64,000 nt of DNA, from assembly GCF_039538365.1 (NCBI RefSeq), contig NZ_BAABCA010000003.1:372001-436000 (forward strand), in the 5' to 3' direction. A model generated the notes under the pieces. The model saw nothing but the letters and a program-made list of their open reading frames with translations. It was not told where the DNA came from and ran no database searches. The position numbers and the translations under genes are program-made. This DNA is from Postechiella marina (GTDB taxonomy: Bacteria; Bacteroidota; Bacteroidia; Flavobacteriales; Flavobacteriaceae). Positions 16,658-24,662 of the stretch are shown here, piece by piece; the stretch's first letter is position 1, and every line of letters starts with the position of its first letter.

Positions 16658-18970
16658 ATGAAAACTACTATTTTAGGTTATCCACGAATTGGAAATCAAC
16701 GTCAACTAAAAAAAATATGCGAAAGCTATTGGGCAGAAAAAACAGATAAAAACACACTTTTAGATGTTGGTCGCTCTATAAAAAAAGACAACTGGATTTT
16801 ACAAAAAGAAAGCGGAATTGACCTCATCCCATCCAACGATTTCTCTTTTTACGACCAAGTACTAGACACCTGTTTAACTTTTGGTTGCATACCAAAAAGA
16901 TATAACAATTTAAAGCAAGGCGACAAATTAGATCTATACTTTGCCATGGCTCGTGGCCTACAAAAAAACGACCATGATCTTACTGCTATGGAAATGACAA
17001 AATGGTTTGATACAAATTACCATTACATAGTTCCAGAATTTGAAAAAGAACAAACCTTTGAGTTTTTCTCTTCTAAAATAGTTGATGAATATAAAGAAGC
17101 TTTAGCTTTAGGGATTAAAACCAAGCCTGTTTTAATTGGCCCGGTTACCTTTTTATTATTAGGAAAAGAAAAAGAATCAAACTTTAATAAAATAGATTTA
17201 CTAGACAGGTTACTTCCTGTTTACTGCGAAGTTATTAATGCTTTAGTTGATTTAGATGTCGAATATATTCAATTTGACGAGCCTTGCTTAGCCCTTAACC
17301 TTAATAATGCAGAAAGAGAAGCTATTACATATGTTTACGAAAAACTACATGCAGAATTTCCAAACTTAAAAGTCTTTTTGGCCAATTATTTTGATTGCTA
17401 CGGAGAAAATCTAGAAACTGCCTTAAAGCTACCGGTAGATACCTTGCATTTAGATTTAGTAAGATGCACATCTCAATTAGATGATATATTAGAATCTAAA
17501 CTCTTTAACCCAAAAACAAAACTATCTTTAGGTTTAGTAGACGGAAGAAATATTTGGAAAAACAACTTTGAAGCTTCTTTAAATTTTATTAGTAAAGCGA
17601 GCCAAAAACTTATTCCCGAAAACATTTGGATTTCATCTTCATGCTCGTTATTACATAGCCCGCACGATTTAGATCTAGAGCACAACGAAACAAACTTACC
17701 CGCAGAAGTAAAACAATGGTTGGCTTTTGCCAAACAAAAACTTGAAGAAATAGCAACACTTAAAGGCTTATCGTCTAACTACAAAGCAGAATACTTAACA
17801 CTGTTTGAAGAGAATAAATTAGCAAACCTTAAAAGAAGCACCTCTTCTTTAATACATAATCAAGCTGTAAAAAGTCGTGTTGGTAGTTTAAATGATACCC
17901 ATAGCCAAAGAAAAAGCAATTTTACCAATCGCCAGCAAGAACAAAAAAAAGTACTAAACTTACCCTTATTTCCTACTACAACTATAGGCTCTTTTCCTCA
18001 AACCAAAGATGTAAGAAGTTGGAGATTACAACTTAAAAAAGGCACACTATCTCAAAAAGAATACGACGCTTTAATTGCTAAGGAAACCGAAAAAACCATC
18101 CGTTTTCAAGAAGAAATTGGCATTGATGTTTTAGTACATGGCGAGTACGAACGTAACGATATGGTAGAGTATTTTGGAGAAAAACTAAACGGGTTTGCTT
18201 TTAGTAGTTTTGGTTGGGTACAAAGTTACGGAACTAGATGTGTTAAGCCTCCAATTTTATTTGGAGACGTTTCTCGAGAACACCCAATGACTGTTAAATG
18301 GTCTAAATACGCACAATCTTTAACAGAACTACCTGTAAAAGGTATGCTTACAGGCCCTGTTACTATTTTACAATGGTCTTTTGTTCGTAACGACCAACCA
18401 AGAGTAATAACATGCAACCAAATAGCTTTAGCTATTAGAGACGAGGTTATAGATTTAGAGCAAAACGGTATACATATTATACAAATAGACGAACCTGCTA
18501 TTAGAGAAGGTTTACCGCTAAGAAAAGAGGAATGGAAAAATTACTTAAACTGGGCAGTAAAAGCCTTCAGGATTTCGGCTAGTGGTGTTAAAGACACAAC
18601 TCAAATTCATACACACATGTGCTATTCTGAATTTAATGATATTATAGAAAATATAGCCAATATGGATGCTGATGTTATTACTATAGAAACCTCAAGATCT
18701 GAAATGGAATTGCTAGATGCTTTTGTAGACTTTAAATATCCTAACGAGATTGGCCCTGGTGTTTACGACATACATTCGCCAAGAATTCCATCGGTTGAAG
18801 AAATAGAACACTTACTTATTAAGGCAAAAAATGTATTACCTAAAGAGCATATATGGGTAAACCCAGATTGTGGATTAAAAACTAGAGATTGGCCAGAAAC
18901 AAAAACTGCGCTTATAAACTTAGTAAAAGCAGCAAAAAAACTAAGAACTGAGGTCTTAGAGATTGCATAG
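16658..18970 (+). CDS. metE: Cobalamin-independent methionine synthase
   Basis: 770 residues, full length. It transfers a methyl group from 5-methyl-THF (triglutamate) to homocysteine. The N-terminal barrel begins MKTTILGYPRIGNQRQLKK. The C-terminal catalytic barrel begins near 444 (TTTIGSFPQTKDVR). Zinc ligands are His653, Cys655, Glu677 and Cys738; their spacing (2, 24, 85) is the same as in E. coli MetE (641, 643, 665, 726). It stands alone between an Lrp-type regulator and a strong terminator. A B12-independent enzyme is useful where cobalamin is scarce. Confidence 0.97.
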   Translation: MKTTILGYPRIGNQRQLKKICESYWAEKTDKNTLLDVGRSIKKDNWILQKESGIDLIPSNDFSFYDQVLDTCLTFGCIPKRYNNLKQGDKLDLYFAMARGLQKNDHDLTAMEMTKWFDTNYHYIVPEFEKEQTFEFFSSKIVDEYKEALALGIKTKPVLIGPVTFLLLGKEKESNFNKIDLLDRLLPVYCEVINALVDLDVEYIQFDEPCLALNLNNAEREAITYVYEKLHAEFPNLKVFLANYFDCYGENLETALKLPVDTLHLDLVRCTSQLDDILESKLFNPKTKLSLGLVDGRNIWKNNFEASLNFISKASQKLIPENIWISSSCSLLHSPHDLDLEHNETNLPAEVKQWLAFAKQKLEEIATLKGLSSNYKAEYLTLFEENKLANLKRSTSSLIHNQAVKSRVGSLNDTHSQRKSNFTNRQQEQKKVLNLPLFPTTTIGSFPQTKDVRSWRLQLKKGTLSQKEYDALIAKETEKTIRFQEEIGIDVLVHGEYERNDMVEYFGEKLNGFAFSSFGWVQSYGTRCVKPPILFGDVSREHPMTVKWSKYAQSLTELPVKGMLTGPVTILQWSFVRNDQPRVITCNQIALAIRDEVIDLEQNGIHIIQIDEPAIREGLPLRKEEWKNYLNWAVKAFRISASGVKDTTQIHTHMCYSEFNDIIENIANMDADVITIETSRSEMELLDAFVDFKYPNEIGPGVYDIHSPRIPSVEEIEHLLIKAKNVLPKEHIWVNPDCGLKTRDWPETKTALINLVKAAKKLRTEVLEIA

Positions 18971-18975
18971 AACTT

Positions 18976-19008
18976 AAAAAGCCAAAGAGTTTTACTCTTT
19001 GGCTTTTT
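18976..19008. terminator. Bidirectional terminator between metE and the aldo/keto reductase
   Basis: Perfect 15-bp stem AAAAAGCCAAAGAGT / ACTCTTTGGCTTTTT with a TTT loop, between convergent genes, with T runs on both strands. Confidence 0.88.
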
Positions 19009-19033
19009 ATATTATTAAAATTTAAATTACTAT

Positions 19034-20074
19034 TTAAGGTGCTGGATTTGGATATGTATTATGCACCTCATTAATTTGCTCTATAATTGCGTCGCTTAAA
19101 GTTATATTTATACTGTCTATATTTTCTTTAAGTTGTTCTAGGTTTGTTGCTCCAATAATATTACCCGTAATAAATGGCTGCTGATTTATAAAGGCTAACG
19201 ACATTTGAGTTAAAGATATATCATGGGCTTTGGCTATTTTAAAATATGCTTTGGTAGCCTCGATAGCTTGTGGACTACTATAACGACCAGAAAACCTTGG
19301 AAACAAATCGAATCTTGAGTTTTTAGGCACTTTACCATTCATGTATTTACCAGATAACGAACCAGAAGCTAATGGCGAATATGCCAATAAGCCTACATTT
19401 TCTCTTATAGACAGCTCTGCTAAATCGCCCTCGAAAGTTCTGTTTAATAAAGAATAAGCGTTTTGGATAGTGCTTACTCTTGGTAAACTATTGGTTTTAG
19501 ACTCTTCGAGATAACGCATAGTGCCCCACGCTTTTTCGTTAGATATGCCTATTTCTCTAATCTTCCCTTCATTAATAAAGCCATTTAATGTTTCTAGAAT
19601 TTCTTTAAAATTATCGGTCCAAGCATCGTCTGGGTTATGCTTGTAATCTCTTACTCCAAAAAAATTAGTTTGGCGTTCTGGCCAGTGCAATTGGTACAAA
19701 TCTATATAATCTGTTTGTAAACGTTTTAAGCTGTTGTTTACCGCTTCTTTTAAAGCACTTGGACTAAAACCGTTTGTACGTACATGGGCAGTATAATCGC
19801 CAGAGCCTGCTATTTTTGATGCTAAAACAACTTGGTCTCTATTTCCTGTTTTTTTAAACCAATTACCAATAATTCTTTCGGTTTCGGCATAGGTTTCTGC
19901 ATTGGCAGGAACTGGATATAACTCTGCGGTATCGAAGAAATTTACACCTTGATTTAAAGCGTAATCCATTTGCGAAAAGCCTTCGGCTTGGGTGTTTTGG
20001 TTTCCCCAGGTCATGGTGCCTAAACAAATTTTACTAACTTTTATATTGCTATTTGGTAATGTTGTGTATTTCAT
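19034..20074 (-). CDS. NADP(H)-dependent aldo/keto reductase (Tas-like)
   Basis: 346 residues. Similarity to E. coli Tas is visible along the whole length: GTMTWGNQNTQAEG, the active-site FFDTAELYPVPANAET (Asp/Tyr), SLKRLQTDYIDLYQLHWPER with the catalytic-pocket His, SNEKAWGTMRYLEESK, and the C-terminal EVHNTYPNPAP. It would reduce carbonyl compounds with NADPH; the physiological substrate is unknown. Monocistronic, convergent with metE. Confidence 0.9.
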   Translation of the reverse strand: MKYTTLPNSNIKVSKICLGTMTWGNQNTQAEGFSQMDYALNQGVNFFDTAELYPVPANAETYAETERIIGNWFKKTGNRDQVVLASKIAGSGDYTAHVRTNGFSPSALKEAVNNSLKRLQTDYIDLYQLHWPERQTNFFGVRDYKHNPDDAWTDNFKEILETLNGFINEGKIREIGISNEKAWGTMRYLEESKTNSLPRVSTIQNAYSLLNRTFEGDLAELSIRENVGLLAYSPLASGSLSGKYMNGKVPKNSRFDLFPRFSGRYSSPQAIEATKAYFKIAKAHDISLTQMSLAFINQQPFITGNIIGATNLEQLKENIDSINITLSDAIIEQINEVHNTYPNPAP

Positions 20075-20147
20075 TATATACTTTTATAGTAAATTTTGGA
20101 TTAAATAATAATAAGGGTTCTAATATATTAAGATTACAAGTAAAGAT

Positions 20148-20188
20148 AAAAAACCTTTAAAAGTTATTTTACTTTTAAAGGTTTTTTT
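20148..20188 (-). terminator. Strong hairpin terminator downstream of hflX
   Basis: Perfect 17-bp stem AAAAAACCTTTAAAAGT / ACTTTTAAAGGTTTTTT with loop TATTTT. It lies beyond the dispersed repeat that follows hflX, so the repeat would be at the 3' end of the hflX transcript. Confidence 0.75.
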
Positions 20189-20190
20189 AT

Positions 20191-20270
20191 GCGTTAGGGA
20201 TTGATGTGGCATCCTTTTTTGTTTTTCTCAAAAAAGATATAACGGAAAGCCCGACCCTTGTGGTAACGCC
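20191..20270 (+). repeat. Dispersed structured repeat, copy A
   Basis: An 80-base element whose ends are GCGTTAGGGAT and TAACGCC (terminal inverted GCGTTA/TAACGC). Inside is AGCCCGAC (20248-20255) and a hairpin around an A/T-rich core pairing ATCCTTTTTTG with CAAAAAAGAT. The same ordered blocks occur inverted at 39321-39443. It sits six bases past the hflX stop, outside any gene. I recall such GCGTTAGGGAT...AGCCCGAC elements as common between genes in Flavobacteriaceae, but this is from memory. Confidence 0.6.
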
Positions 20271-20276
20271 CTAATA

Positions 20277-21494
20277 CTATTCTATATCTTCGTAATTATA
20301 ATCTGGATATAGAAATTTATTGTATGGAAAACGTGTAACGTGTATTTCGCGAACCTCGTCGTAAACGCGTTTTTTAAAATCTTCTAAATTCTGCTTGTTT
20401 ATGGCCGAAATAAATAGGGCATTGTTACCTACTTTATTCATCCAAGTGCTTTTCCACTCGTCTAAGCTGTAATGTGCTCCTGTTCTCTGGGTTACTAAAT
20501 CGGTATCGTCAAAAGGCTCGGCTTGGTACGCATCAATTTTATTAAAAACCATTATAGTTGGCTTGTCGCTGCTTTTTATTTCGCCTAAAATTTTGTTTAC
20601 AGATGCTATATGTTCTTCAAAATTAGGGTGAGAGATATCGACTACGTGAAGCAATAAATCGGCTTCTCGAACCTCGTCTAGTGTGCTTTTAAAACTGTCT
20701 ACCAATTGAGTTGGCAACTTGCGTATAAAACCTACGGTGTCGCTTAATAAAAACGGAAGGTTTTGAATAACCACTTTTCTTACGGTTGTGTCTAGGGTTG
20801 CAAAAAGCTTGTTTTCTGCAAAAACTTCGCTCTTGCTTACCACATTCATTAAAGTAGATTTACCAACGTTTGTGTAACCTACAAGTGCTACGCGAACCAT
20901 TTTACCTCGGTTACCACGTTGCACAGCCATTTGCTTATCTATGGTTGTTATACGTTTTTTTAACAAGGCTATTTTGTCACGTACTATACGTCTATCTGTT
21001 TCTATTTCTGTTTCTCCTGGCCCGCGCATACCTATACCTCCTTTTTGGCGTTCAAGGTGTGTCCACATACCTCTTAATCGAGGCAGCAAATATTCGCATT
21101 GTGCCAGTTCTACTTGGGTTCTTGCATAACTTGTTTGTGCGCGTTGGGCAAAAATATCGAGTATTAAATTGGTTCTGTCTAAAACTTTGCATTCTAGAAT
21201 TTTACTAATATTACGCTCTTGTGCAGACGATAATTCATCGTCAAAAATAGCGGTACCAATATCGTTTTGCTCTATAAACTGACGTACGTCTTCCATTTTA
21301 CCTGTTCCAATAAAGGTTTTAGGATTTGGCATGTCCATTTTTTGAGTAAATCGTTTTACAGCATATCCGCCTGCTGTAAAGGTTAAAAACTCTAACTCGT
21401 CTAGGTATTCTTTAGATTTTTCTTCGTTTTGATCTTTGGTTATAACTCCGATTAAAACAGCTCTTTCTAAATTAAGATCTTTCTCTTCTATCAT
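20277..21494 (-). CDS. hflX: GTPase HflX
   Basis: 405 residues. The N-terminal HflX domain (about 10-190) ends in the diagnostic RRGMWTHLERQKGGIGMRGP-type block, here RLRGMWTHLERQKGGIG, followed by GETEIETDRR. The G domain shows G1 GYTNVGKST, G3 DTVGFIRKLP, and G4 NKID. It is a ribosome-binding GTPase that splits stalled ribosomes under stress. It carries a short C-terminal extension after the G domain. Monocistronic. Confidence 0.95.
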   Translation of the reverse strand: MIEEKDLNLERAVLIGVITKDQNEEKSKEYLDELEFLTFTAGGYAVKRFTQKMDMPNPKTFIGTGKMEDVRQFIEQNDIGTAIFDDELSSAQERNISKILECKVLDRTNLILDIFAQRAQTSYARTQVELAQCEYLLPRLRGMWTHLERQKGGIGMRGPGETEIETDRRIVRDKIALLKKRITTIDKQMAVQRGNRGKMVRVALVGYTNVGKSTLMNVVSKSEVFAENKLFATLDTTVRKVVIQNLPFLLSDTVGFIRKLPTQLVDSFKSTLDEVREADLLLHVVDISHPNFEEHIASVNKILGEIKSSDKPTIMVFNKIDAYQAEPFDDTDLVTQRTGAHYSLDEWKSTWMNKVGNNALFISAINKQNLEDFKKRVYDEVREIHVTRFPYNKFLYPDYNYEDIE

Positions 21495-21599
21495 ATAAAT
21501 AAATATAGTGCAAAGTTACGTAATTGCCTTGATTTTAATTTTAATATTTTATAACCTATTTTAATTATATAAGAGATTTTTACCTACCCTGCAACTTAA

Positions 21600-21758
21600 T
21601 TAAATTATTGGTAGCTTAAGCGATACTTTTGTGCCTAGAATCTCCTTATTTAAAGACCATATATCTTTATTAACTAAAACATACTTCTTGTCTTGGTTTT
21701 TATTAAATCGATCTAAACGCTCTTTGGTTAATTTTATACCTAGAGATTTTATTACATG
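21600..21758 (-). pseudogene. Remnant: C-terminal tail of a sensor histidine kinase
   Basis: A minus-strand frame without a start codon encodes 52 residues and a stop. SLGIKLTKERLDRFNKNQ and, at the end, LGTKVSLKLPII match the last part of LytS-type histidine-kinase ATPase domains (G-x-x-L-x-x-x-R-L ... G-T-x-V-x-x-x-x-P). A stop codon lies directly before the fragment and no more kinase sequence precedes it; the EEP gene begins 28 bases away. It is best read as the leftover of a deleted gene. Pattern recognition only, not an alignment. Confidence 0.5.
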
Positions 21759-21786
21759 TTAAAATTTTTTAGCATATTTTTGATTT

Positions 21787-22758
21787 ATGATAATAAAACC
21801 TTTTGATGACGTTCCTGTTAGAAACGATTTACAGGCCATAGCTTTTTATAATACTGAAAACCTTTTTGATATTTTTGATGATAAAAATACGCACGATGGC
21901 GATTTTTTACCAAAATCTATAAAAAAATGGACTCCAAAACGTTATAGTAAAAAACTTAAAAAACTCGGTTTTGTTATTTCGAATATAGGACGAAGAGAAA
22001 CAGGAAAACATCCTGCTATTGTTGGTCTTGCCGAAGTTGAAAACGCTAAAGTGATAAAAGATTTAATTGCTTCTAATTATTTAGAGCCACACAATTATGG
22101 CTTTGTGCACTACAACTCCCCAGACGAACGTGGTATTGATGCTGCTTTAATTTATGATAAAGATGCTTTTAAAGTTTTACACTCTGAACCTTTTACTGTA
22201 GAATTAAAAAACGATAAAGGCTTACCCGATTATACACGTGATGTTTTATTGGTTTCGGGTATTTTAGATGGCGAAAAGATACATGTTATTGTAAACCATT
22301 GGTCTTCTAGGCGCGAAGGTCAAAAAGAAACAGAGCACAAACGCATAGCGTCGTCTGATAAAGTAGGCGAAATTATATCGTCTTTAAGATTAGAAAATCC
22401 GGATGCAAAAATTATAGTAATGGGCGATTTTAATGATGACCCTCACAATAATAGTATTAAACGTTTGGTTGATAATTACAGCTTGTACAACCCAATGGAA
22501 ACTTTACGATCTTTTAATAGAGGTACTACAAAACATAATAGACAATGGAATTTATTTGACCAGATTTTAATTTCTACAAACTTTTTTAAAACTTCTGATA
22601 ACTTATACGAATACAGTTTATCTAATATTTTTGATGAAAATTTTTTAAAAATATATGAAGGTAGATATAAAGGAGCGCCTTATAGAACTTATGTTGGTAA
22701 AAAATATAAAGGTGGTTATAGCGACCACTTTCCTGTTTATACTATTTTTAAAAAGTAA
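21787..22758 (+). CDS. Endonuclease/exonuclease/phosphatase (EEP) family protein, no signal peptide
   Basis: 323 residues of the EEP fold (DNase I / exonuclease III superfamily). Metal and catalytic motifs are present: FYNTENLFD (Asn), GLAEVENAKV (Glu), RGIDAALIYD, VNHWSSRREG (His), MGDFNDDPHN (Asp/Asn) and YSDHFPVY (Asp-His). Unlike its paralog at 27607 there is no signal peptide, so it is likely cytoplasmic. A TATTTTTG box at 21775-21782 is only four bases from the ATG, which would leave almost no leader. Substrate unknown: DNA, RNA or a phosphoester. Confidence 0.88.
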   Translation: MIIKPFDDVPVRNDLQAIAFYNTENLFDIFDDKNTHDGDFLPKSIKKWTPKRYSKKLKKLGFVISNIGRRETGKHPAIVGLAEVENAKVIKDLIASNYLEPHNYGFVHYNSPDERGIDAALIYDKDAFKVLHSEPFTVELKNDKGLPDYTRDVLLVSGILDGEKIHVIVNHWSSRREGQKETEHKRIASSDKVGEIISSLRLENPDAKIIVMGDFNDDPHNNSIKRLVDNYSLYNPMETLRSFNRGTTKHNRQWNLFDQILISTNFFKTSDNLYEYSLSNIFDENFLKIYEGRYKGAPYRTYVGKKYKGGYSDHFPVYTIFKK

Positions 22759-22765
22759 TGGCAAA

Positions 22766-23143
22766 CTAAGCTGCCATAGAAACAATATAAGCTAAACCTA
22801 AAATAATTAAAGGCAAAAACCAAAGCAACCAAATATTATAGCTTAGCTTTTTATTTTTTAGCATTTTGGCATTAAGTACTTTTCGTTTTCTGCCACCATA
22901 ATGCATCCAATTTTTAAAATAAAGGCCTATAGTTACTAAAACAAATAAGGTCCAAGCTTTTGGTGCAGACATGGTATCTACATGCATTTGCCTAAAGAAC
23001 CCAGCAAAAAATACTCCTAAAAGCAACAGTAAACTTCCTTGTAAAAACGTTAAATAAAAAGTAGCTATTTTGTTAGCATTATTTTTTTTCTTGTTTTTAT
23101 AATGATTAAAAAAATGAAAAAATATATTGTCGAATGTGGTCAT
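22766..23143 (-). CDS. Small membrane protein of unknown function
   Basis: 125 residues with three hydrophobic segments (about 26-47, 62-78, 101-122), a Lys/Asn-rich N-terminal cytoplasmic stretch and a basic loop YGGRKRKVLNAKMLKNKK. No motif is recognised. A TATTTTTG -7-like box lies 16 bases before the ATG, inside a perfect 10-bp inverted repeat (23149-23177). Convergent with the EEP gene (7-base gap) and downstream of the DUF5689 gene. Confidence 0.6.
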   Translation of the reverse strand: MTTFDNIFFHFFNHYKNKKKNNANKIATFYLTFLQGSLLLLLGVFFAGFFRQMHVDTMSAPKAWTLFVLVTIGLYFKNWMHYGGRKRKVLNAKMLKNKKLSYNIWLLWFLPLIILGLAYIVSMAA

Positions 23144-23179
23144 TTGGCGAATTTAATGCAAAAATACCATTAAATTCTA

Positions 23180-24628
23180 TTATTCTACATAATCCACACG
23201 CACCTCATCCAATTCGTAAATACCATCAAAAGTATCTTGTCCGCTTCCTGTAAATTTAAAAGCTATATACATGGTACCGCTTACGCAAGATAAATCGATA
23301 CTTCCAGAATTAAACCAAGGAACAAAAGAATCTGAATCTTTAACCACATAGGCAGCAGATAACTCTCCCCAAGTTGCAGATGTTATATTGTTCTCTGTAC
23401 CATCCCAATCTAAAGAGTATAAAACCTCCATAAAGCTACTATCGGCTAAACTATTTGAGGTTTTAAAACGTAAAGTTTCTCCATCTTGAGCATCTAAATT
23501 AATTGCTGGTGTTACTAACCAACCAATATTACTAGCATCTCCAGAGCTTGAAGCCTGAAACCTTGCAGAACGCCCCAACGAAGCATTAGACGATGCAGAT
23601 GAGTAAGCTTCCCAAGCTTCTGTACCAGCCTCTATATAGTTTGTCCAGCCACTAATAACTATAGGCTTATTGTTTTTTTGAGATTCAAAATCTTCATATA
23701 GCAAATTTCCTGTTCCAACAGTTGCTGCTAAGCCACATGTTAATTCTATTGGGTCGCAACGTAAATCGCTATCAAAATTAACAGCTGTAGAGCTGTTAAT
23801 AATAAGTACATTAAAATCGTCTCCATAATCCCGACTAAAAACACCTGTTATACTACCTTGTCCCTGCGGAACAACAAGTCCTTTAAAGTCTGAAAACGTG
23901 CTGGTTTGCAGCAGTATTGAAACTCCAGTATCGCAGCTTTCCAATGTTCTAAAACCATCAAACTCATCTATAGATTCGGTTGCAAAAGTAGCACCAAGTT
24001 CAAATCTGTTTAACTGCATATTATCTAGCTTAATTAAAGTATTTAAATCTTGCTCTGTTAAATCTTGTATTTGTGCCACTTTAGGCGTAATAGTGGCAAC
24101 CTCTTCTGTTTTAATAACTATACTTCTATACTGTGCTGGCTGAATTTGTTTTACTTGAGCACCATCGCCTGTGCCTATTGTTAATACACCGTTAGATTCT
24201 CCAATACTTAATCCTGTTAGTTTAATGTAAACTTTTCTGCCTAACTCGTAAGTATCAGATAAACTAGCTATATTAATATCTACTTTAATTCCTAATCTTG
24301 GGTCTTCGTCTGTAGTGCTTTCATCTATTTTATTTTGAATAATAAGTTCTTTAAAAAAATTGCCTGCAGCATCGCTAGAAACGACATAGCCTTCAATGTA
24401 AATATCTTCATCTTCATAAATTTCTGCAATAGCATCTCCGTTATTTACTGCCTGCTTAAATCTATTATGAATCGCTCTAAAAGTAGTTAATTTTTCTGCT
24501 GGAATGCTTATATTTTCTTCGCCACTAGGGTTAGGAATACTGTAATCGTCATCATTTACACAAGACGATATTAGTACTATTAAAACTAGTATACCTAACG
24601 TATTTTTAATTCTGTTAATTTTATTCAT
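23180..24628 (-). CDS. DUF5689-domain surface lipoprotein with choice-of-anchor J domain
   Basis: 482 residues. The lipoprotein signal ends LIVLISSC (Cys23). Residues about 45-290 are the DUF5689 region, an OB-fold-like unit (GYVVSSDAAGNFFKELIIQ, YIKLTGLSIGESNGVLTIG). From about 310 there is a choice-of-anchor J / lectin-like domain (LLYEDFESQKNNKPIVISGW ... YIAFKFTGSGQDTFDGIYELDEVRV). It lies 34 bases after a TonB-receptor gene and is probably co-transcribed, so it is likely the receptor's surface partner. In Bacteroidota such proteins are often encoded with secreted nucleases, which fits the neighbours. Substrate unknown. Confidence 0.8.
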   Translation of the reverse strand: MNKINRIKNTLGILVLIVLISSCVNDDDYSIPNPSGEENISIPAEKLTTFRAIHNRFKQAVNNGDAIAEIYEDEDIYIEGYVVSSDAAGNFFKELIIQNKIDESTTDEDPRLGIKVDINIASLSDTYELGRKVYIKLTGLSIGESNGVLTIGTGDGAQVKQIQPAQYRSIVIKTEEVATITPKVAQIQDLTEQDLNTLIKLDNMQLNRFELGATFATESIDEFDGFRTLESCDTGVSILLQTSTFSDFKGLVVPQGQGSITGVFSRDYGDDFNVLIINSSTAVNFDSDLRCDPIELTCGLAATVGTGNLLYEDFESQKNNKPIVISGWTNYIEAGTEAWEAYSSASSNASLGRSARFQASSSGDASNIGWLVTPAINLDAQDGETLRFKTSNSLADSSFMEVLYSLDWDGTENNITSATWGELSAAYVVKDSDSFVPWFNSGSIDLSCVSGTMYIAFKFTGSGQDTFDGIYELDEVRVDYVE

Positions 24629-24662
24629 AATAATTCTTTTATAAAACTATTTTAAACTCAAC

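Noticed and set aside
20870..21208. Plus-strand frames antisense to hflX
   Set aside because: Shadows of a strongly conserved gene; Cys/Leu-rich composition from reverse reading.
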